In this document: positions 1 to 7,814 of the stretch, one piece after another
Layout of the letters: each line of letters opens with the position of its first letter
How positions within the stretch are numbered: position 1 is the stretch's first letter
Source: Catenulispora pinisilvae
GTDB taxonomy: Bacteria > Actinomycetota > Actinomycetes > Streptomycetales > Catenulisporaceae
Direction of reading: 5' to 3'
DNA: 64,000 bases
Assembly (NCBI RefSeq): GCF_015356865.1
Contig: NZ_JAAFZA010000021.1
Location: forward strand, 1 to 64,000
Program-made: the position numbers and the translations under genes
The notes under the pieces: generated by a model
Databases searched by the model: none
Seen by the model: only the letters and a program-made list of their open reading frames with translations
Told to the model about the DNA's origin: nothing

Positions 1-228
1 GCTTTCGACACCCCGCTCAGCCCGCCAGATCTCTCCGACGAACCAGGGCCTGCTACTGGGCGCTCCGGTGCTTACCCAGGCGGGACTCACACCCGCCGGT
101 CTGGGACAGCTTGCAGGACGCAACATGACGGCAGGCTATCTCCCCCGGGTGCGGCTGCTCAGCCTGTACTGCTCAGCCTGTACTGGTCAGCCTGTACCGC
201 CCAGCCTGTACCGCCCAGCCAATACCGC
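1..228. other. Left edge, no gene recognised
   Basis: No reading frame here resembles a known protein and none has a convincing start. Bases 159-240 are a tandem array, listed separately. A GC-rich imperfect inverted repeat around 76-112 could be a terminator for a gene outside the window, but it is bulged and has no T-tract. Confidence 0.4.
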
Positions 229-240
229 TCAGCCGGTGCT
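159..240. repeat. 14-bp tandem repeat over a stop codon
   Basis: About five and a half copies of a 14-bp unit close to TCAGCCTGTACCGC run from 159 to 240. Each complete unit begins with TCA or CCA. The TCA at 229-231 is the TGA stop, read on the minus strand, of the adjacent methyltransferase gene, so the array looks like an outward duplication of the gene end. Confidence 0.85.
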
Positions 241-1080
241 TCCGTCTTCGTGTCCTGACAGCGGCTTGCGGGCCAGGACCCCGTAGGTGCGCAGGATCGG
301 CGTCTCGGTGGCGTTCGGCTCGGGCTCCCACTGGTCGACCGTCACCAGGCCCGGGGGCTGGATCTCCAGATCGGCCAGCCAGCCCGCGACCACCTCGGGC
401 TCGCGGTTGATGAAGGGGACTCGGGTGGAGCGCTGGTAGTCGTCGAGCATCTGCTGCTGCTCGCCGGGGTGGGCCAGGTCCGGGGCTGCGTGGGACAGTG
501 CCAGGTAGCTGCCCGGGGCGGTGGCGGCGACGTAGGCAGCGACGATGCCGGCCGGGTTCTCGCTGTCCGGGACGAAGTGCAGGACCGCGTTCATCAGCAC
601 CGCGATCGGCTGCGACATGTCCAGCGTCTGTTGGAGCAGCGGGTGGGCCAGCACGCTCTCGGGGCGGCGGAGGTCGGCCAGGATCGCGACGGTGTTGGGG
701 ACGTCGGTCAGCAGGGCTCGGGCGTGGGCGATGGCGACCTGGTCCACGTCGACGTAGACCACGCGCGCCTCGGGATTCGTCTCCATCGCGACTTCGTGGA
801 CGTTGCCCACGGTCGGCACACCGGAGCCCAGGTCCAGGAACTGACTGATGCCTTCGGACTCGGCCAGGCGGCGCACCACGCGGCCGAGGAAGGCGCGGTT
901 GGCGCGGATAGCGCCGACCAGGGTCGGCATGGCCTCGGCGGCCCGCCGTCCGGCCTCCCGGTCGGCCTCGAAGTTCTGGCTGCCGCCCAGCCAGAAGTCG
1001 TAAATGCGAGCCGGACTGGGCTGCGAAGGGTCAATGTCCGGAAGACTCAAGGCCAGCTCCGCAACGTCGATCTCGTCCAT
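229..1080 (-). CDS. DUF574-family SAM-dependent methyltransferase
   Basis: The 283-residue product matches the actinobacterial S-adenosylmethionine methyltransferase family known as DUF574, whose substrates are mostly unknown. Seen in the sequence: the N-terminal ARIYDFWLGG signature near residue 25, the SAM-binding FLDLGSGVPT motif near residue 75, an acidic strand VVYVDVDQVA near residue 105, and LADLRRPESVL near residue 130, all typical of the family. An upstream extension to 1302 is open but is low-complexity and Arg-rich, so the ATG at 1080 is preferred because the family signature follows directly. It is divergent from the peptidase E-like gene. The last codon and stop lie inside a 14-bp tandem repeat. 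Confidence 0.88.
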   Translation of the reverse strand: MDEIDVAELALSLPDIDPSQPSPARIYDFWLGGSQNFEADREAGRRAAEAMPTLVGAIRANRAFLGRVVRRLAESEGISQFLDLGSGVPTVGNVHEVAMETNPEARVVYVDVDQVAIAHARALLTDVPNTVAILADLRRPESVLAHPLLQQTLDMSQPIAVLMNAVLHFVPDSENPAGIVAAYVAATAPGSYLALSHAAPDLAHPGEQQQMLDDYQRSTRVPFINREPEVVAGWLADLEIQPPGLVTVDQWEPEPNATETPILRTYGVLARKPLSGHEDGSTG

Positions 1081-1276
1081 AGACACCAAATTATCGCCGA
1101 CGCCGGATCCGGGGTCGGGTTGAGCGTGAGGAACGGCGTGCCGTCCTTGAGGATCCGGACGGCAGCACCGCATTGCCGGGCCAGCCTGCCTCGGTGGCGG
1201 CGTCTGTGCAACTGGAGCCAGTGCGCCCACGCGCCAGCGCGTCGCCCCCATGCGCCCGTGCGCTACCGTCGATGCC

Positions 1277-2002
1277 ATGGCAGCAGACGGACGGAAGCAC
1301 ATCCTGGCGATCGGCGGCGGCGCCCTGATGCCGCGCGAGGACGTTCCGCTCTACTTCGAGCTGGCGTGGCGGCTCAGCGGCAAGACCCGGCCGAAGATGT
1401 GTGTGCTGAACACCGCCGAAGGCGACAACCCGGCCACCACTCTGCGCTTCTACGACCGCCTCGCCGGCGCCCCGGCGGACGTGCGCCATCTGGCCCTGTT
1501 CCCGATGCCGAACGTCGCAGACCCCGAAGACCTGCTGCTGTCCCAGGACGTGGTGTGGGTCGGCGGCGGCAGCGTGGCCAACATGCTGGCGGTGTGGCGC
1601 GTGCACGGCCTGGACCAGGTGTTCCGCAAGGCCTGGGAAGCCGGCGTGGTACTGCTCGGCTCCAGCGCCGGCGGGATCTGCTGGTTCGAGGGCGGGACCA
1701 CGGACTCGTTCGGCCCGGAACTGCGGCCGTTCACCGACGGACTCGGGTTCCTGAAGGGCTCGTACTGCCCGCACTACGCCTCCGAGGCCCGGCGCCGCCC
1801 GCTGTTCCACCGGCTCGTCGCCGAGGGCGCGCTGCCGGACGGGTTCGCGTGCGACGACGGGGTCGGGCTGCACTACGTGGACGAGGAGTTGGCGGAGGCC
1901 GTCGCGGATCGGCCGGGGGCCGAGGCGTTCTCGGTGCGGCGCGGTGCGGACGGCGTGGTTGAGGAGACCGCGTTGCCGACGCGTTTTCTGGGTGGTGAGT
2001 AA
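1277..2002 (+). CDS. Peptidase E-like (S51 family) protein
   Basis: The 241-residue protein resembles the peptidase S51 / dipeptidase E and cyanophycinase-like superfamily, cytoplasmic serine peptidases acting on Asp-containing dipeptides or related substrates. Seen: AIGGGALM near the N-terminus, VWVGGGSVANML near residue 97, the nucleophile elbow GSSAGGICWF near residue 130, and SYCPHY near residue 160, which supplies the family His. The ATG at 1277 is chosen because the fold starts about five residues later; an in-frame ATG at 1250 would add nine poorly conserved residues. It ends in a hairpin-rich intergenic gap facing the peroxiredoxin gene. The natural substrate cannot be told from sequence. 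Confidence 0.85.
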   Translation: MAADGRKHILAIGGGALMPREDVPLYFELAWRLSGKTRPKMCVLNTAEGDNPATTLRFYDRLAGAPADVRHLALFPMPNVADPEDLLLSQDVVWVGGGSVANMLAVWRVHGLDQVFRKAWEAGVVLLGSSAGGICWFEGGTTDSFGPELRPFTDGLGFLKGSYCPHYASEARRRPLFHRLVAEGALPDGFACDDGVGLHYVDEELAEAVADRPGAEAFSVRRGADGVVEETALPTRFLGGE

Positions 2003-2008
2003 GGGGGC

Positions 2009-2071
2009 GCCGGGCAGGAAACGGCAGCCTGAAACAGCGGCCTGAAGCCTGCCCGGCCGGGCAAATGCCCG
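2009..2071. terminator. Paired hairpins between convergent genes
   Basis: A perfect 10-bp inverted repeat, GCCGGGCAGG (2009-2018) with CCTGCCCGGC (2048-2057), is followed at once by a second hairpin, CGGGC-AAAT-GCCCG (2058-2071). They lie between the stops of two convergent genes (2002 and 2087), so they probably end transcription from one or both sides. There is no T-tract, as is usual in actinomycetes. Confidence 0.6.
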
Positions 2072-2086
2072 TCAGCTCATGTCGGT

Positions 2087-2740
2087 TCAGAGGCTGTTAA
2101 GCGCAGCGAGGACCTCGGCGACCTCGGTGCGAGCGGTGTAGTCAGGCTGGATGTCGACGAACCGCGCGGTTCGGTCCTGGTCGACGATCAGCACGGTCGG
2201 GCGGGGCAGATTGACCGAGCCTTCGGCGTTGACCGCGGCCAGGTCCAGGCCCAGCTTGAGCTGGGCGGCGAGGACTTCGTCGGGCTGCCGGAAAGCGATT
2301 CCGAGGCTCTGGGCCACGCGGCTGCCGGGGTCGGAGAGCACCGTGAAGGCCAGCTCCGCCTTCTCGACGGTGGACAGGGATTCATCGGGTGTCTGAGGGC
2401 TGATGGCCACCAGCCGGGCGCCGAACGCGGCGAGCTCGGGGAGCAGCTCGCGCTGGTAGGTGCGCAGCGCCACGTTGCAGTAGGGGCACCAGCCGCCACG
2501 GTAGAACACGATCACCGCGGGGCCGGCCGCGACGAGCTCATCGAGGCTGACGGAGGCGCCGGTGGCGTCGTCGAGCGTGAACGGCTCCAGCCGGTCGCCC
2601 ACCTTGACCGCGTCGGCGGGGATCCCGGTCTCGAGTAGGTCCGCGACGCTGCGCTCGAAGGTCGCGACCACCTCGCCGGGGAGTCGCTCGGCCGAGGCGG
2701 CCTTGATCTGACCGGACTGTTCGCTGATGGTGGCGGACAT
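2087..2740 (-). CDS. Peroxiredoxin-like AhpC/TSA family protein
   Basis: The 217-residue protein has a thioredoxin fold of the peroxiredoxin-like type, expected to reduce peroxides in the cytoplasm. Seen: FYRGGWCPYC near residue 80 places two cysteines as CxxC, which is characteristic of this subfamily rather than of one-Cys AhpC. It is followed by VAISPQTPDES and the strand PTVLIVDQDR. The ATG at 2740 has a clear GGAGGT ribosome site about six bases upstream. A TetR regulator is divergent, and the spacer holds two identical half-site palindromes, so the gene is probably repressed by that regulator and induced by an oxidant or electrophile; the inducer is inference. Confidence 0.88.
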   Translation of the reverse strand: MSATISEQSGQIKAASAERLPGEVVATFERSVADLLETGIPADAVKVGDRLEPFTLDDATGASVSLDELVAAGPAVIVFYRGGWCPYCNVALRTYQRELLPELAAFGARLVAISPQTPDESLSTVEKAELAFTVLSDPGSRVAQSLGIAFRQPDEVLAAQLKLGLDLAAVNAEGSVNLPRPTVLIVDQDRTARFVDIQPDYTARTEVAEVLAALNSL

Positions 2741-2784
2741 CGGACCTCCATGGGTCGGCAAGGGCTCGGCGTGACGGAGCCGTT

Positions 2785-2880
2785 GGTGACGTTGGTGACG
2801 TTGCTGGCGTTGCTGGCGTTAGTGACGCGTTGCTGGCGTTAGTGACGTTGCTGCCGCTGGTGACGTCAGCGACGCTAGTG
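2785..2880. repeat. Degenerate GTGACGTTGCTGGC repeats in a promoter spacer
   Basis: The spacer between the peroxiredoxin and its TetR regulator holds about eight degenerate copies of a short unit built from GTGACGTTG and CTGGCGTTA. They lie directly upstream of the peroxiredoxin start and next to the TetR operators. Slippage is the likely origin. An effect on promoter spacing is possible but not shown. Confidence 0.7.
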
Positions 2881-2894
2881 GACTGCGTAGTCCA
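2879..2894. promoter_or_regulatory. TetR operator copy 1
   Basis: TGGACTgcgtAGTCCA is a perfect 6+4+6 palindrome in the divergent spacer. The identical half-sites recur at 2921-2936, 42 bp away centre to centre, which is four helical turns. Assignment to the adjacent TetR is inferred from position. Confidence 0.8.
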
Positions 2895-2920
2895 CTACTT
2901 CCACCCTGACCGACCCGGAG

Positions 2921-2936
2921 TGGACTGTCAAGTCCA
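2921..2936. promoter_or_regulatory. TetR operator copy 2
   Basis: TGGACTgtcaAGTCCA has the same half-sites as the copy at 2879-2894 with a different 4-bp centre. It ends 20 bp before the TetR start codon, where a bound repressor would block its own promoter, so autoregulation is likely. Confidence 0.8.
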
Positions 2937-2956
2937 GTCGGTGGGATACTCCAGGC

Positions 2957-3571
2957 ATGGGAGTACAGCCGACAACCGAGCGGGGGCGCCGGACCCGCGA
3001 GCGCATCGTGACCGCCGCGGCCGAGGTCGTCGCGCAGAAGGGGGCGCTCGGGGCGAGCCTGGACGAGGTCGGCGAACGCGCCGCCGCCTCGCGCAGCCAG
3101 CTCTACCACTACTTCGACGACAAATCCGACCTGCTGCGCGCGGTCGCCGAGTCGACCAACGACGCGGTGCTCGGCGCGCAAGACGATCTCTTCGCCGGCC
3201 TCGGCACGTGGCCGGGCCTGGTGCGTTGGACCGACGCGCTGGTAGCCCTGCAAGAGGAGCGCGGCGGGGTGGGGGGCTGTCCGATCGCCAACCTCCTCGG
3301 CCAACTCGGCGAGCGCGACGACGAGATCCGGGTGGTCCTCTCCGATGGCTTCGACCGCTGGGAGGCCAGCATCCGAGCCGGACTCGCCGCCATGGTCGCG
3401 TCCGGCGAGCTTCAGGCTGACGCCGACGCAGACTGGCTCGCGGCCTCTACGCTCGCCAGCCTCCAGGGCGGGCTCGTCCTCTCGCAGGCCCGCCGCGACC
3501 CGCTGCCGCTTCGCCGTGCCCTCGATGGCGCGATCCGCCTCATCGCGACCTACCGCACGACAAAGGCCTGA
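2957..3571 (+). CDS. TetR-family regulator (LmrA/YxaF-like)
   Basis: A 204-residue TetR repressor. Seen: an N-terminal helix-turn-helix with the recognition stretch SRSQLYHYFDDKSDLL near residues 46-61, and a ligand domain containing GGCPIANL near residue 110, the conserved Cys and Asn block of the LmrA/YxaF-like subgroup. That Cys could sense thiol-reactive compounds, which would fit the divergent peroxiredoxin, but this is inference. The ATG at 2957 is the only start close to the first helix. Two TGGACT-N4-AGTCCA palindromes lie just upstream. Confidence 0.9.
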   Translation: MGVQPTTERGRRTRERIVTAAAEVVAQKGALGASLDEVGERAAASRSQLYHYFDDKSDLLRAVAESTNDAVLGAQDDLFAGLGTWPGLVRWTDALVALQEERGGVGGCPIANLLGQLGERDDEIRVVLSDGFDRWEASIRAGLAAMVASGELQADADADWLAASTLASLQGGLVLSQARRDPLPLRRALDGAIRLIATYRTTKA

Positions 3572-3620
3572 CCAACGCGGAGCTGGATGCGGGGGCGAAA
3601 GATGCTGGGGTGTGTAGGTA

Positions 3621-3965
3621 TCAGAAACCGGCCATGACCGCGCGTCCCTGCGGGATCGCCAGATCGAGCAGCCCTGGGAACAGCTCGTCCAGATCCTGGC
3701 GCCGCAACCGGTTCAGCCGGCGCGTCCCCTCGTCGCGCTGCCGGATGACACCGGCTTCGCGGAGCGTCCGGAAGTGGCCGCTCTGCGTGGACTTGCTCAC
3801 CGGCAGCTGGAACACGCCGCAAGCCAGCTCGCCGTCCGGTTCGACGTCGGCCAGGCGGGCGACGATCGCCAGCCGCATGGGGTCGCTCAACGCCGCCAAG
3901 ACCGCGGTGAAGCGCAGCTCGGTGCGGTCCGGGTGGATGAGTTCGGTGGCGGTGCGACTGGCCAT
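3621..3965 (-). CDS. ArsR-family winged-helix repressor
   Basis: The 114-residue protein is an ArsR/SmtB-type dimeric repressor. Seen: LSDPMRLAIVARLAD near residue 26, the recognition helix segment SKSTQSGHFRTLREAGVI near residues 57-74, and a basic wing EGTRRLNRLR. There is one cysteine (near residue 49) and no CxC metal site, so the classical metal-sensing site of ArsR is absent and the signal is probably not arsenic. It is divergent from the MFS/nitronate monooxygenase pair, with two 21-bp palindromes between them. Confidence 0.88.
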   Translation of the reverse strand: MASRTATELIHPDRTELRFTAVLAALSDPMRLAIVARLADVEPDGELACGVFQLPVSKSTQSGHFRTLREAGVIRQRDEGTRRLNRLRRQDLDELFPGLLDLAIPQGRAVMAGF

Positions 3966-3984
3966 GGGTCCAGTCTAGAGCATC

Positions 3985-4005
3985 ATGTTCGCGTTTCCCG
4001 AACAT
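3985..4005. promoter_or_regulatory. ArsR operator copy 1
   Basis: ATGTTCG-N7-CGAACAT is a perfect 7-bp inverted repeat, repeated with the same arms at 4011-4031 (26 bp centre to centre). It lies between the ArsR start at 3965 and the MFS start at 4050. The binding protein is inferred from position. Confidence 0.82.
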
Positions 4006-4010
4006 CTGCT

Positions 4011-4031
4011 ATGTTCGAGATTACCGAACAT
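4011..4031. promoter_or_regulatory. ArsR operator copy 2
   Basis: Second ATGTTCG-N7-CGAACAT palindrome, ending about 19 bp before the MFS start codon and overlapping where its promoter or 5' leader would be. Repression of the exporter gene is therefore the likely effect. Confidence 0.82.
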
Positions 4032-4049
4032 GCCGCCCCGGGAGGACTC

Positions 4050-5375
4050 ATGGCGCCCGATCGCCTTGCCACCGCTACCACCGCTACCACCGCAACCGCC
4101 GCAACCGGCACCGCTACTACCGCTGCCGCACACGACGGGCCGCCGCCATCCGACAGCGAGGATCCAGGTCCAGCCCGCGTCGAAGGCCCGCCCGGGCTAT
4201 CAGCGACAGGTCAGCGGATCCGCTTCTGGGGAACGGCCTACACGTTCCTGATCCTCCTCACCGGCACGAACCTGCCGACCCCGCTCTACAAGGGCTACGA
4301 GGCCCGCTTCGGCTTCTCGCCGCTGACCCTGACGCTGATCTTCACCGCGTATGTCGCGGTCCTGATTCCCTCGCTCCTCGTGGTCGGCCCGGCCGCGGAC
4401 GCCGTCGGCTATCGCGTGATGCTGGTGCCGGCCCTGGTCGTGGCGGCGGGCGGAGCGCTGGTGTTCGCGTTCGCGTCCGGCACCGGGTGGTTGTTCGCCG
4501 GGCGCATCCTGCAAGGTGTCGCGATCGGCGCGGCGACCGGGCCGTTGACCGCGACGCTGACCGGGCTCGAACCCAACGGCGACCGGCGCAAGGCGGCGTT
4601 GGTGTCGACGGTGGCCACGGCCGGCGGCCTCGGGCTCGGGCCGCTGCTGGCGGGTTTCCTGGCGCAATACGCACCGGCGCCGCGGGTGTTCCCGTTCGTA
4701 CTGGAGATCGTGCTGTTGGTCCCGGCCATGGCGCTGGTCCTGTCGCTGCCCGCGCACCAGGCCCGCACGCGCTGGCGTCCGCGGCGCCCGGAGATCCCGG
4801 CGGCGCTGCGCTCGGAGTTCGCGACCAGCGGGACGGCGTGCTTCGCGGCGTTCGCCGTCGTCGGGCTGTTCCTCACCCTGATCCCGACCTACGTCGCGAC
4901 GCTGTCCGGCAGCAAGAACCTGTTCCTCGGCGGCGCGGCGGTGGCCCTGATGCTCGCCTGCTCGGCGACCGCGCAGGTACTCGGCTACGGCCGTTCGGCG
5001 CGCGGGCTGGAGATCGCCGGACTGCCGTTGCTGGCGATCGGGCTGGCCTCGCTCGCGGTGGCGGGCAACGTGTCGTCGCTGGCGCTGCTGCTCGGCGCGA
5101 CCGTGGTGGCCGGCGTCGGGCAGGGGCTGACGTTCCTCGGCGGGCTGACGGCGATCAACAGCGCGGCGCCGGCGGACCGGCGTGCGGACGTGATGTCGAG
5201 CTTCTTCGTGATCCTGTATCTGGGAGTCGGCGTGCCGGTGGTCGGAGTCGGCTTCGTCGCGACGCGAGTGGGGTTGCTCACAGCGGTGCAGTACTTCGCC
5301 TGGGGAGCTGCGGTGTTGTGCGTAATAGTGCTGGCGGTACTCGCCCGGATGGCTCGGCGAGCGGAAGTCAGGTAG
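4050..5375 (+). CDS. MFS transporter
   Basis: A 441-residue major facilitator superfamily protein of the 12-helix type, probably a proton-driven exporter in the membrane. Seen: NLPTPLYKGYEARFGFSPLT after the first helix, a loop-2/3 region GPAADAVGYRVML, and alternating hydrophobic segments to the C-terminus. Residues 7-28 are a Thr/Ala-rich run coded by short ACC/GCC repeats, an unusual cytoplasmic N-terminus. The ATG at 4050 is chosen because GGGAGGAC precedes it; an ATG at 4011 lies inside the operator. The nitronate monooxygenase gene follows after 9 bp, so they are co-transcribed. Substrate unknown. Confidence 0.87.
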   Translation: MAPDRLATATTATTATAATGTATTAAAHDGPPPSDSEDPGPARVEGPPGLSATGQRIRFWGTAYTFLILLTGTNLPTPLYKGYEARFGFSPLTLTLIFTAYVAVLIPSLLVVGPAADAVGYRVMLVPALVVAAGGALVFAFASGTGWLFAGRILQGVAIGAATGPLTATLTGLEPNGDRRKAALVSTVATAGGLGLGPLLAGFLAQYAPAPRVFPFVLEIVLLVPAMALVLSLPAHQARTRWRPRRPEIPAALRSEFATSGTACFAAFAVVGLFLTLIPTYVATLSGSKNLFLGGAAVALMLACSATAQVLGYGRSARGLEIAGLPLLAIGLASLAVAGNVSSLALLLGATVVAGVGQGLTFLGGLTAINSAAPADRRADVMSSFFVILYLGVGVPVVGVGFVATRVGLLTAVQYFAWGAAVLCVIVLAVLARMARRAEVR

Positions 5376-5384
5376 GCATTACCC

Positions 5385-6413
5385 ATGACCGGGTTTCTGG
5401 AGTCCGAACTGCCGATCGTGGCCGCGCCGATGGCGGGTGGGCCGACTACGGTCGCGCTCGTGGGCGCGATGCAGGGGGCCGGGGCGTTCCCGTTTCTGGC
5501 AGGCGGCTACAAGAAAGCCGAGGCGCTGGCTGCGGAAGTCCGGCAGGTTCGGGAACTCGGCGGGAGCGGGACGTTCGGCGTGAACCTGTTCGTGCCGGGA
5601 ACGGATGCCGTGGACGCCGCGGCGTTCCGCGCCTACGCCGCGGAGTTGGCACCCGAGGCCGCTCAGTACGGGCTGGAGCTGGACCCGCAGCCGGTCGTGG
5701 ACGACGACGATGAGTGGCCTGACAAGCTCGCGCTCCTCCTGGCCGAGCCGGTGCCGGTGGTGTCGCTGACGTTCGGCTTGCCGGACGTGCGCGACATCGC
5801 GGCGCTGCGCCGGGTCGGCAGCCGGGTGCTGGCGACCGTGACGACAGCCGCCGAGGCGAAGATCGCGCGGGACGCCGGAGTCGACGGACTCGTGGTCCAG
5901 GCTCCCGCAGCCGGCGGGCACAGCGGGACCTACGATCCGCTGCGGACGCTCACATCGGTCAGCGCGCCGGACCTGGTGCGCGAAGTACGGGCGGCCGTGG
6001 AGCTGCCGGTCGTGGTCGGAGGCGGGGTGGCGCGCGCCGAGGATGTCAGAGTTCTCCTAGCGGCCGGCGCCGAAGCGGTCGCGGTGGGAACGCTGCTCCT
6101 ACGCACCGACGAGTCCGGCGCCTCGCAGACCCACAAGGACGCGCTCGCCGACCCGGCCTTCACCGAGACGGTCATCACCCACGCCTTCACCGGGCGCCCC
6201 GCACGCGGGCTCCACAACGGTTTCATCGACCGGCACGAGTCCACGGCTCCCTACGGCTACCCGGCGCTCCACCACCTGACGCGTCCCCTGCGTCAGGCTG
6301 CTGCGAAGGCGGGTGACGCGGACCGGCTGCATCTGTGGGCCGGCACCGGGTTTCGCGCGGCGAAGGAAGGCCCGGCGGCTGAGGTGATTCGGGAGCTGGC
6401 GCGCGGACTGTAG
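5385..6413 (+). CDS. Nitronate monooxygenase family flavoprotein
   Basis: A 342-residue TIM-barrel flavoenzyme of the nitronate monooxygenase / 2-nitropropane dioxygenase family, which oxidises nitronates using FMN. Seen: PIVAAPMAGGPTT at the N-terminus, GVNLFVPG near residue 65, VQAPAAGGHSG near residue 170 with the family His, VVVGGGVARAEDV near residue 207 and the phosphate-binding AVAVGTLLLRT near residue 228. It sits 9 bp after the MFS gene under the ArsR operators, suggesting a detoxify-and-export unit for a nitro-type compound; that link is inference. Its stop lies at the head of a tandem repeat shared with the convergent zur gene. Confidence 0.9.
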   Translation: MTGFLESELPIVAAPMAGGPTTVALVGAMQGAGAFPFLAGGYKKAEALAAEVRQVRELGGSGTFGVNLFVPGTDAVDAAAFRAYAAELAPEAAQYGLELDPQPVVDDDDEWPDKLALLLAEPVPVVSLTFGLPDVRDIAALRRVGSRVLATVTTAAEAKIARDAGVDGLVVQAPAAGGHSGTYDPLRTLTSVSAPDLVREVRAAVELPVVVGGGVARAEDVRVLLAAGAEAVAVGTLLLRTDESGASQTHKDALADPAFTETVITHAFTGRPARGLHNGFIDRHESTAPYGYPALHHLTRPLRQAAAKAGDADRLHLWAGTGFRAAKEGPAAEVIRELARGL

Positions 6414-6492
6414 CCACAGTAGCCAGAGCCAGTAGCTAGAGGCAGTAGCTAGAAGCAGTAGCTAGAAGCAGTAGCTAGAAGCAGTAGCTAGA
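6411..6492. repeat. 13-bp tandem repeat spanning two convergent stop codons
   Basis: Five near-perfect copies of a 13-bp unit, AGCAGTAGCTAGA, occupy 6428-6492, with two looser TAGCCAGAG-type units before them. The array starts at the TAG stop of the plus-strand gene (6411-6413) and ends over the TAG stop (cta, 6488-6490) of the minus-strand zur gene, so every unit carries stop-codon sequence in both directions. Confidence 0.9.
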
Positions 6493-6886
6493 AGCCGTCA
6501 GGTTTCTGACATGTTCGGCAGACCCCTGACAACTCGACAACATGCGCGACCTCGGCGAATCCGAGCCGCCGCGCCGTGTCCTCAGCCCAACGCTCGACGA
6601 CGTCGGAGGCGACCGGCTCTCCGATCCCGCACTCCCGGCACACCAAGTAGTGCCGATGGTCGCCAGTAGTCCGAGCCCGATAGTGCTGCACTCCAGAGGT
6701 GTCGCGGAACGTGTCGGCCGCCCCGGCGGCCACCAAAGCACCGAGCGTGCGATAGACCGTAGACAAGCCGATCCGATGGCCCGCGGAGCGCATCAGGTGG
6801 TGCAGGTCCTGCACCGTGATGAACTCCGCGTGGCCGGTGAGGCATTCGGCGATGATCTGGCGTTGCCGGGTGACGTAACCGGGCAC
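6488..6886 (-). CDS. zur: Zur, Fur-family zinc uptake regulator
   Basis: A Fur-family repressor of about 132 residues. Seen: TRQRQIIAECL and the winged helix GLSTVYRTLGALVAAG, a HYRARTTGDHRHYLVCRECG block with the His/Cys metal ligands, and a C-terminal CRTCQ, so two CxxC pairs form the structural zinc site. It is the last gene of a zinc ABC operon that has Zur-type boxes upstream, so it is most likely the zinc regulator and probably autoregulated. The start is uncertain: GTG at 6886 gives a length usual for Zur and is preferred; a TTG at 6943 would overlap the permease gene by 41 bp. Confidence 0.87.
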   Translation of the reverse strand: MPGYVTRQRQIIAECLTGHAEFITVQDLHHLMRSAGHRIGLSTVYRTLGALVAAGAADTFRDTSGVQHYRARTTGDHRHYLVCRECGIGEPVASDVVERWAEDTARRLGFAEVAHVVELSGVCRTCQKPDGF

Positions 6887-6902
6887 GGCGGCGCGCGCCC
6901 CG

Positions 6903-7814
6903 TCAGACGGAGACGGTGTCCGCGGTGGCGACCGGTTCCGCAACCCGGATGTGCACCGGGGCCGCAGCGGTCGCCGCGGAACGCACCGCCGCGCGGCGCC
7001 GGCTGGACCACCGATAGATCATGGCCGCCGCGTAGACGGCCGTGGCGACCGCGGTGATCGAGAAGCTGGGCGGCATGCGCGGCACGAAGTAGGCCAGCGT
7101 CAGTCCGGCCCACATCTCCCCCACGGCCAGCGCGATCGCGAGGCCCAGGCCCCGGAACGGCCGGTCGGTCAGCACCAGCGCGGTGCCGGCCGGCGCCGCG
7201 ACCAATCCGAGTAGCAGCAACGCCCCGACGGCCTGCGTGGCCTCGGCGGTGGCCGCGCCGACCAGCGCCAGGAACACGAAGCCCAGCACCCGGACCGGCA
7301 CGCCGCGGGCGGCGGCCACGGCCTCGTCCAGCGTCGCGAACAGCAGCGGCCGCGCGATGAACACCAGCGCCGCGAGCACGCCGACGCCGATCCACAGCGC
7401 GGTCTGGGCCTGCGAGGACGACAGGCCCAGGATCGAGCCGAACAGCACGTTGATCGTCGCCGAGCCGTTGCCGGCCCCGGAACGGTTGGTCGTGTACACC
7501 GTCAGGAAGAAGACCCCGAGCCCGAGGATCCAGGCGAAGACGTTGCCGATCACCACGTCGTCGGCCCGGCCGCGCCGGCCGAGCGCGCCGAGCAGCAGCG
7601 CGACCGCGATCGTCGCGGCGAACAGGCCGACCCGCAGGTCGATGCCGAACGCCAGGGCGGCGAGCGCGCCGGTGAACGCCACGTGCGACAAGGCGTCGCC
7701 GGTGAACACCTGCGCCCGCAGCACGAGGAAGAATCCGACCGCCCCGCAGGCCGCCGCGATGCCGGTTCCGCCGAGCAGCGCGTAGACCATGAACGGATGG
7801 CTGAACATGCTCAT
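6903..7814 (-). CDS. Zinc ABC transporter permease 2
   Basis: A 303-residue ABC-3 family integral membrane permease (ZnuB type) with about eight hydrophobic segments. Seen: VFTGDALSHVAFTGALAALA near residue 35 and VGAATAEATQAVGALLLLG near residue 200, the family core that contacts the ATPase. The C-terminal 35 residues are hydrophilic, basic and Ala-rich. The ATG at 7814 overlaps the TGA of the upstream permease (ATGA), so the two are translationally coupled. Two different permeases suggest a heterodimeric channel. Confidence 0.9.
   Translation of the reverse strand: MSMFSHPFMVYALLGGTGIAAACGAVGFFLVLRAQVFTGDALSHVAFTGALAALAFGIDLRVGLFAATIAVALLLGALGRRGRADDVVIGNVFAWILGLGVFFLTVYTTNRSGAGNGSATINVLFGSILGLSSSQAQTALWIGVGVLAALVFIARPLLFATLDEAVAAARGVPVRVLGFVFLALVGAATAEATQAVGALLLLGLVAAPAGTALVLTDRPFRGLGLAIALAVGEMWAGLTLAYFVPRMPPSFSITAVATAVYAAAMIYRWSSRRRAAVRSAATAAAPVHIRVAEPVATADTVSV

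Noticed and set aside
76..112. Bulged inverted repeat at the left edge as a terminator
   Set aside because: The stem has a four-base bulge and no gene end is visible beside it, so it is mentioned only as a possibility.
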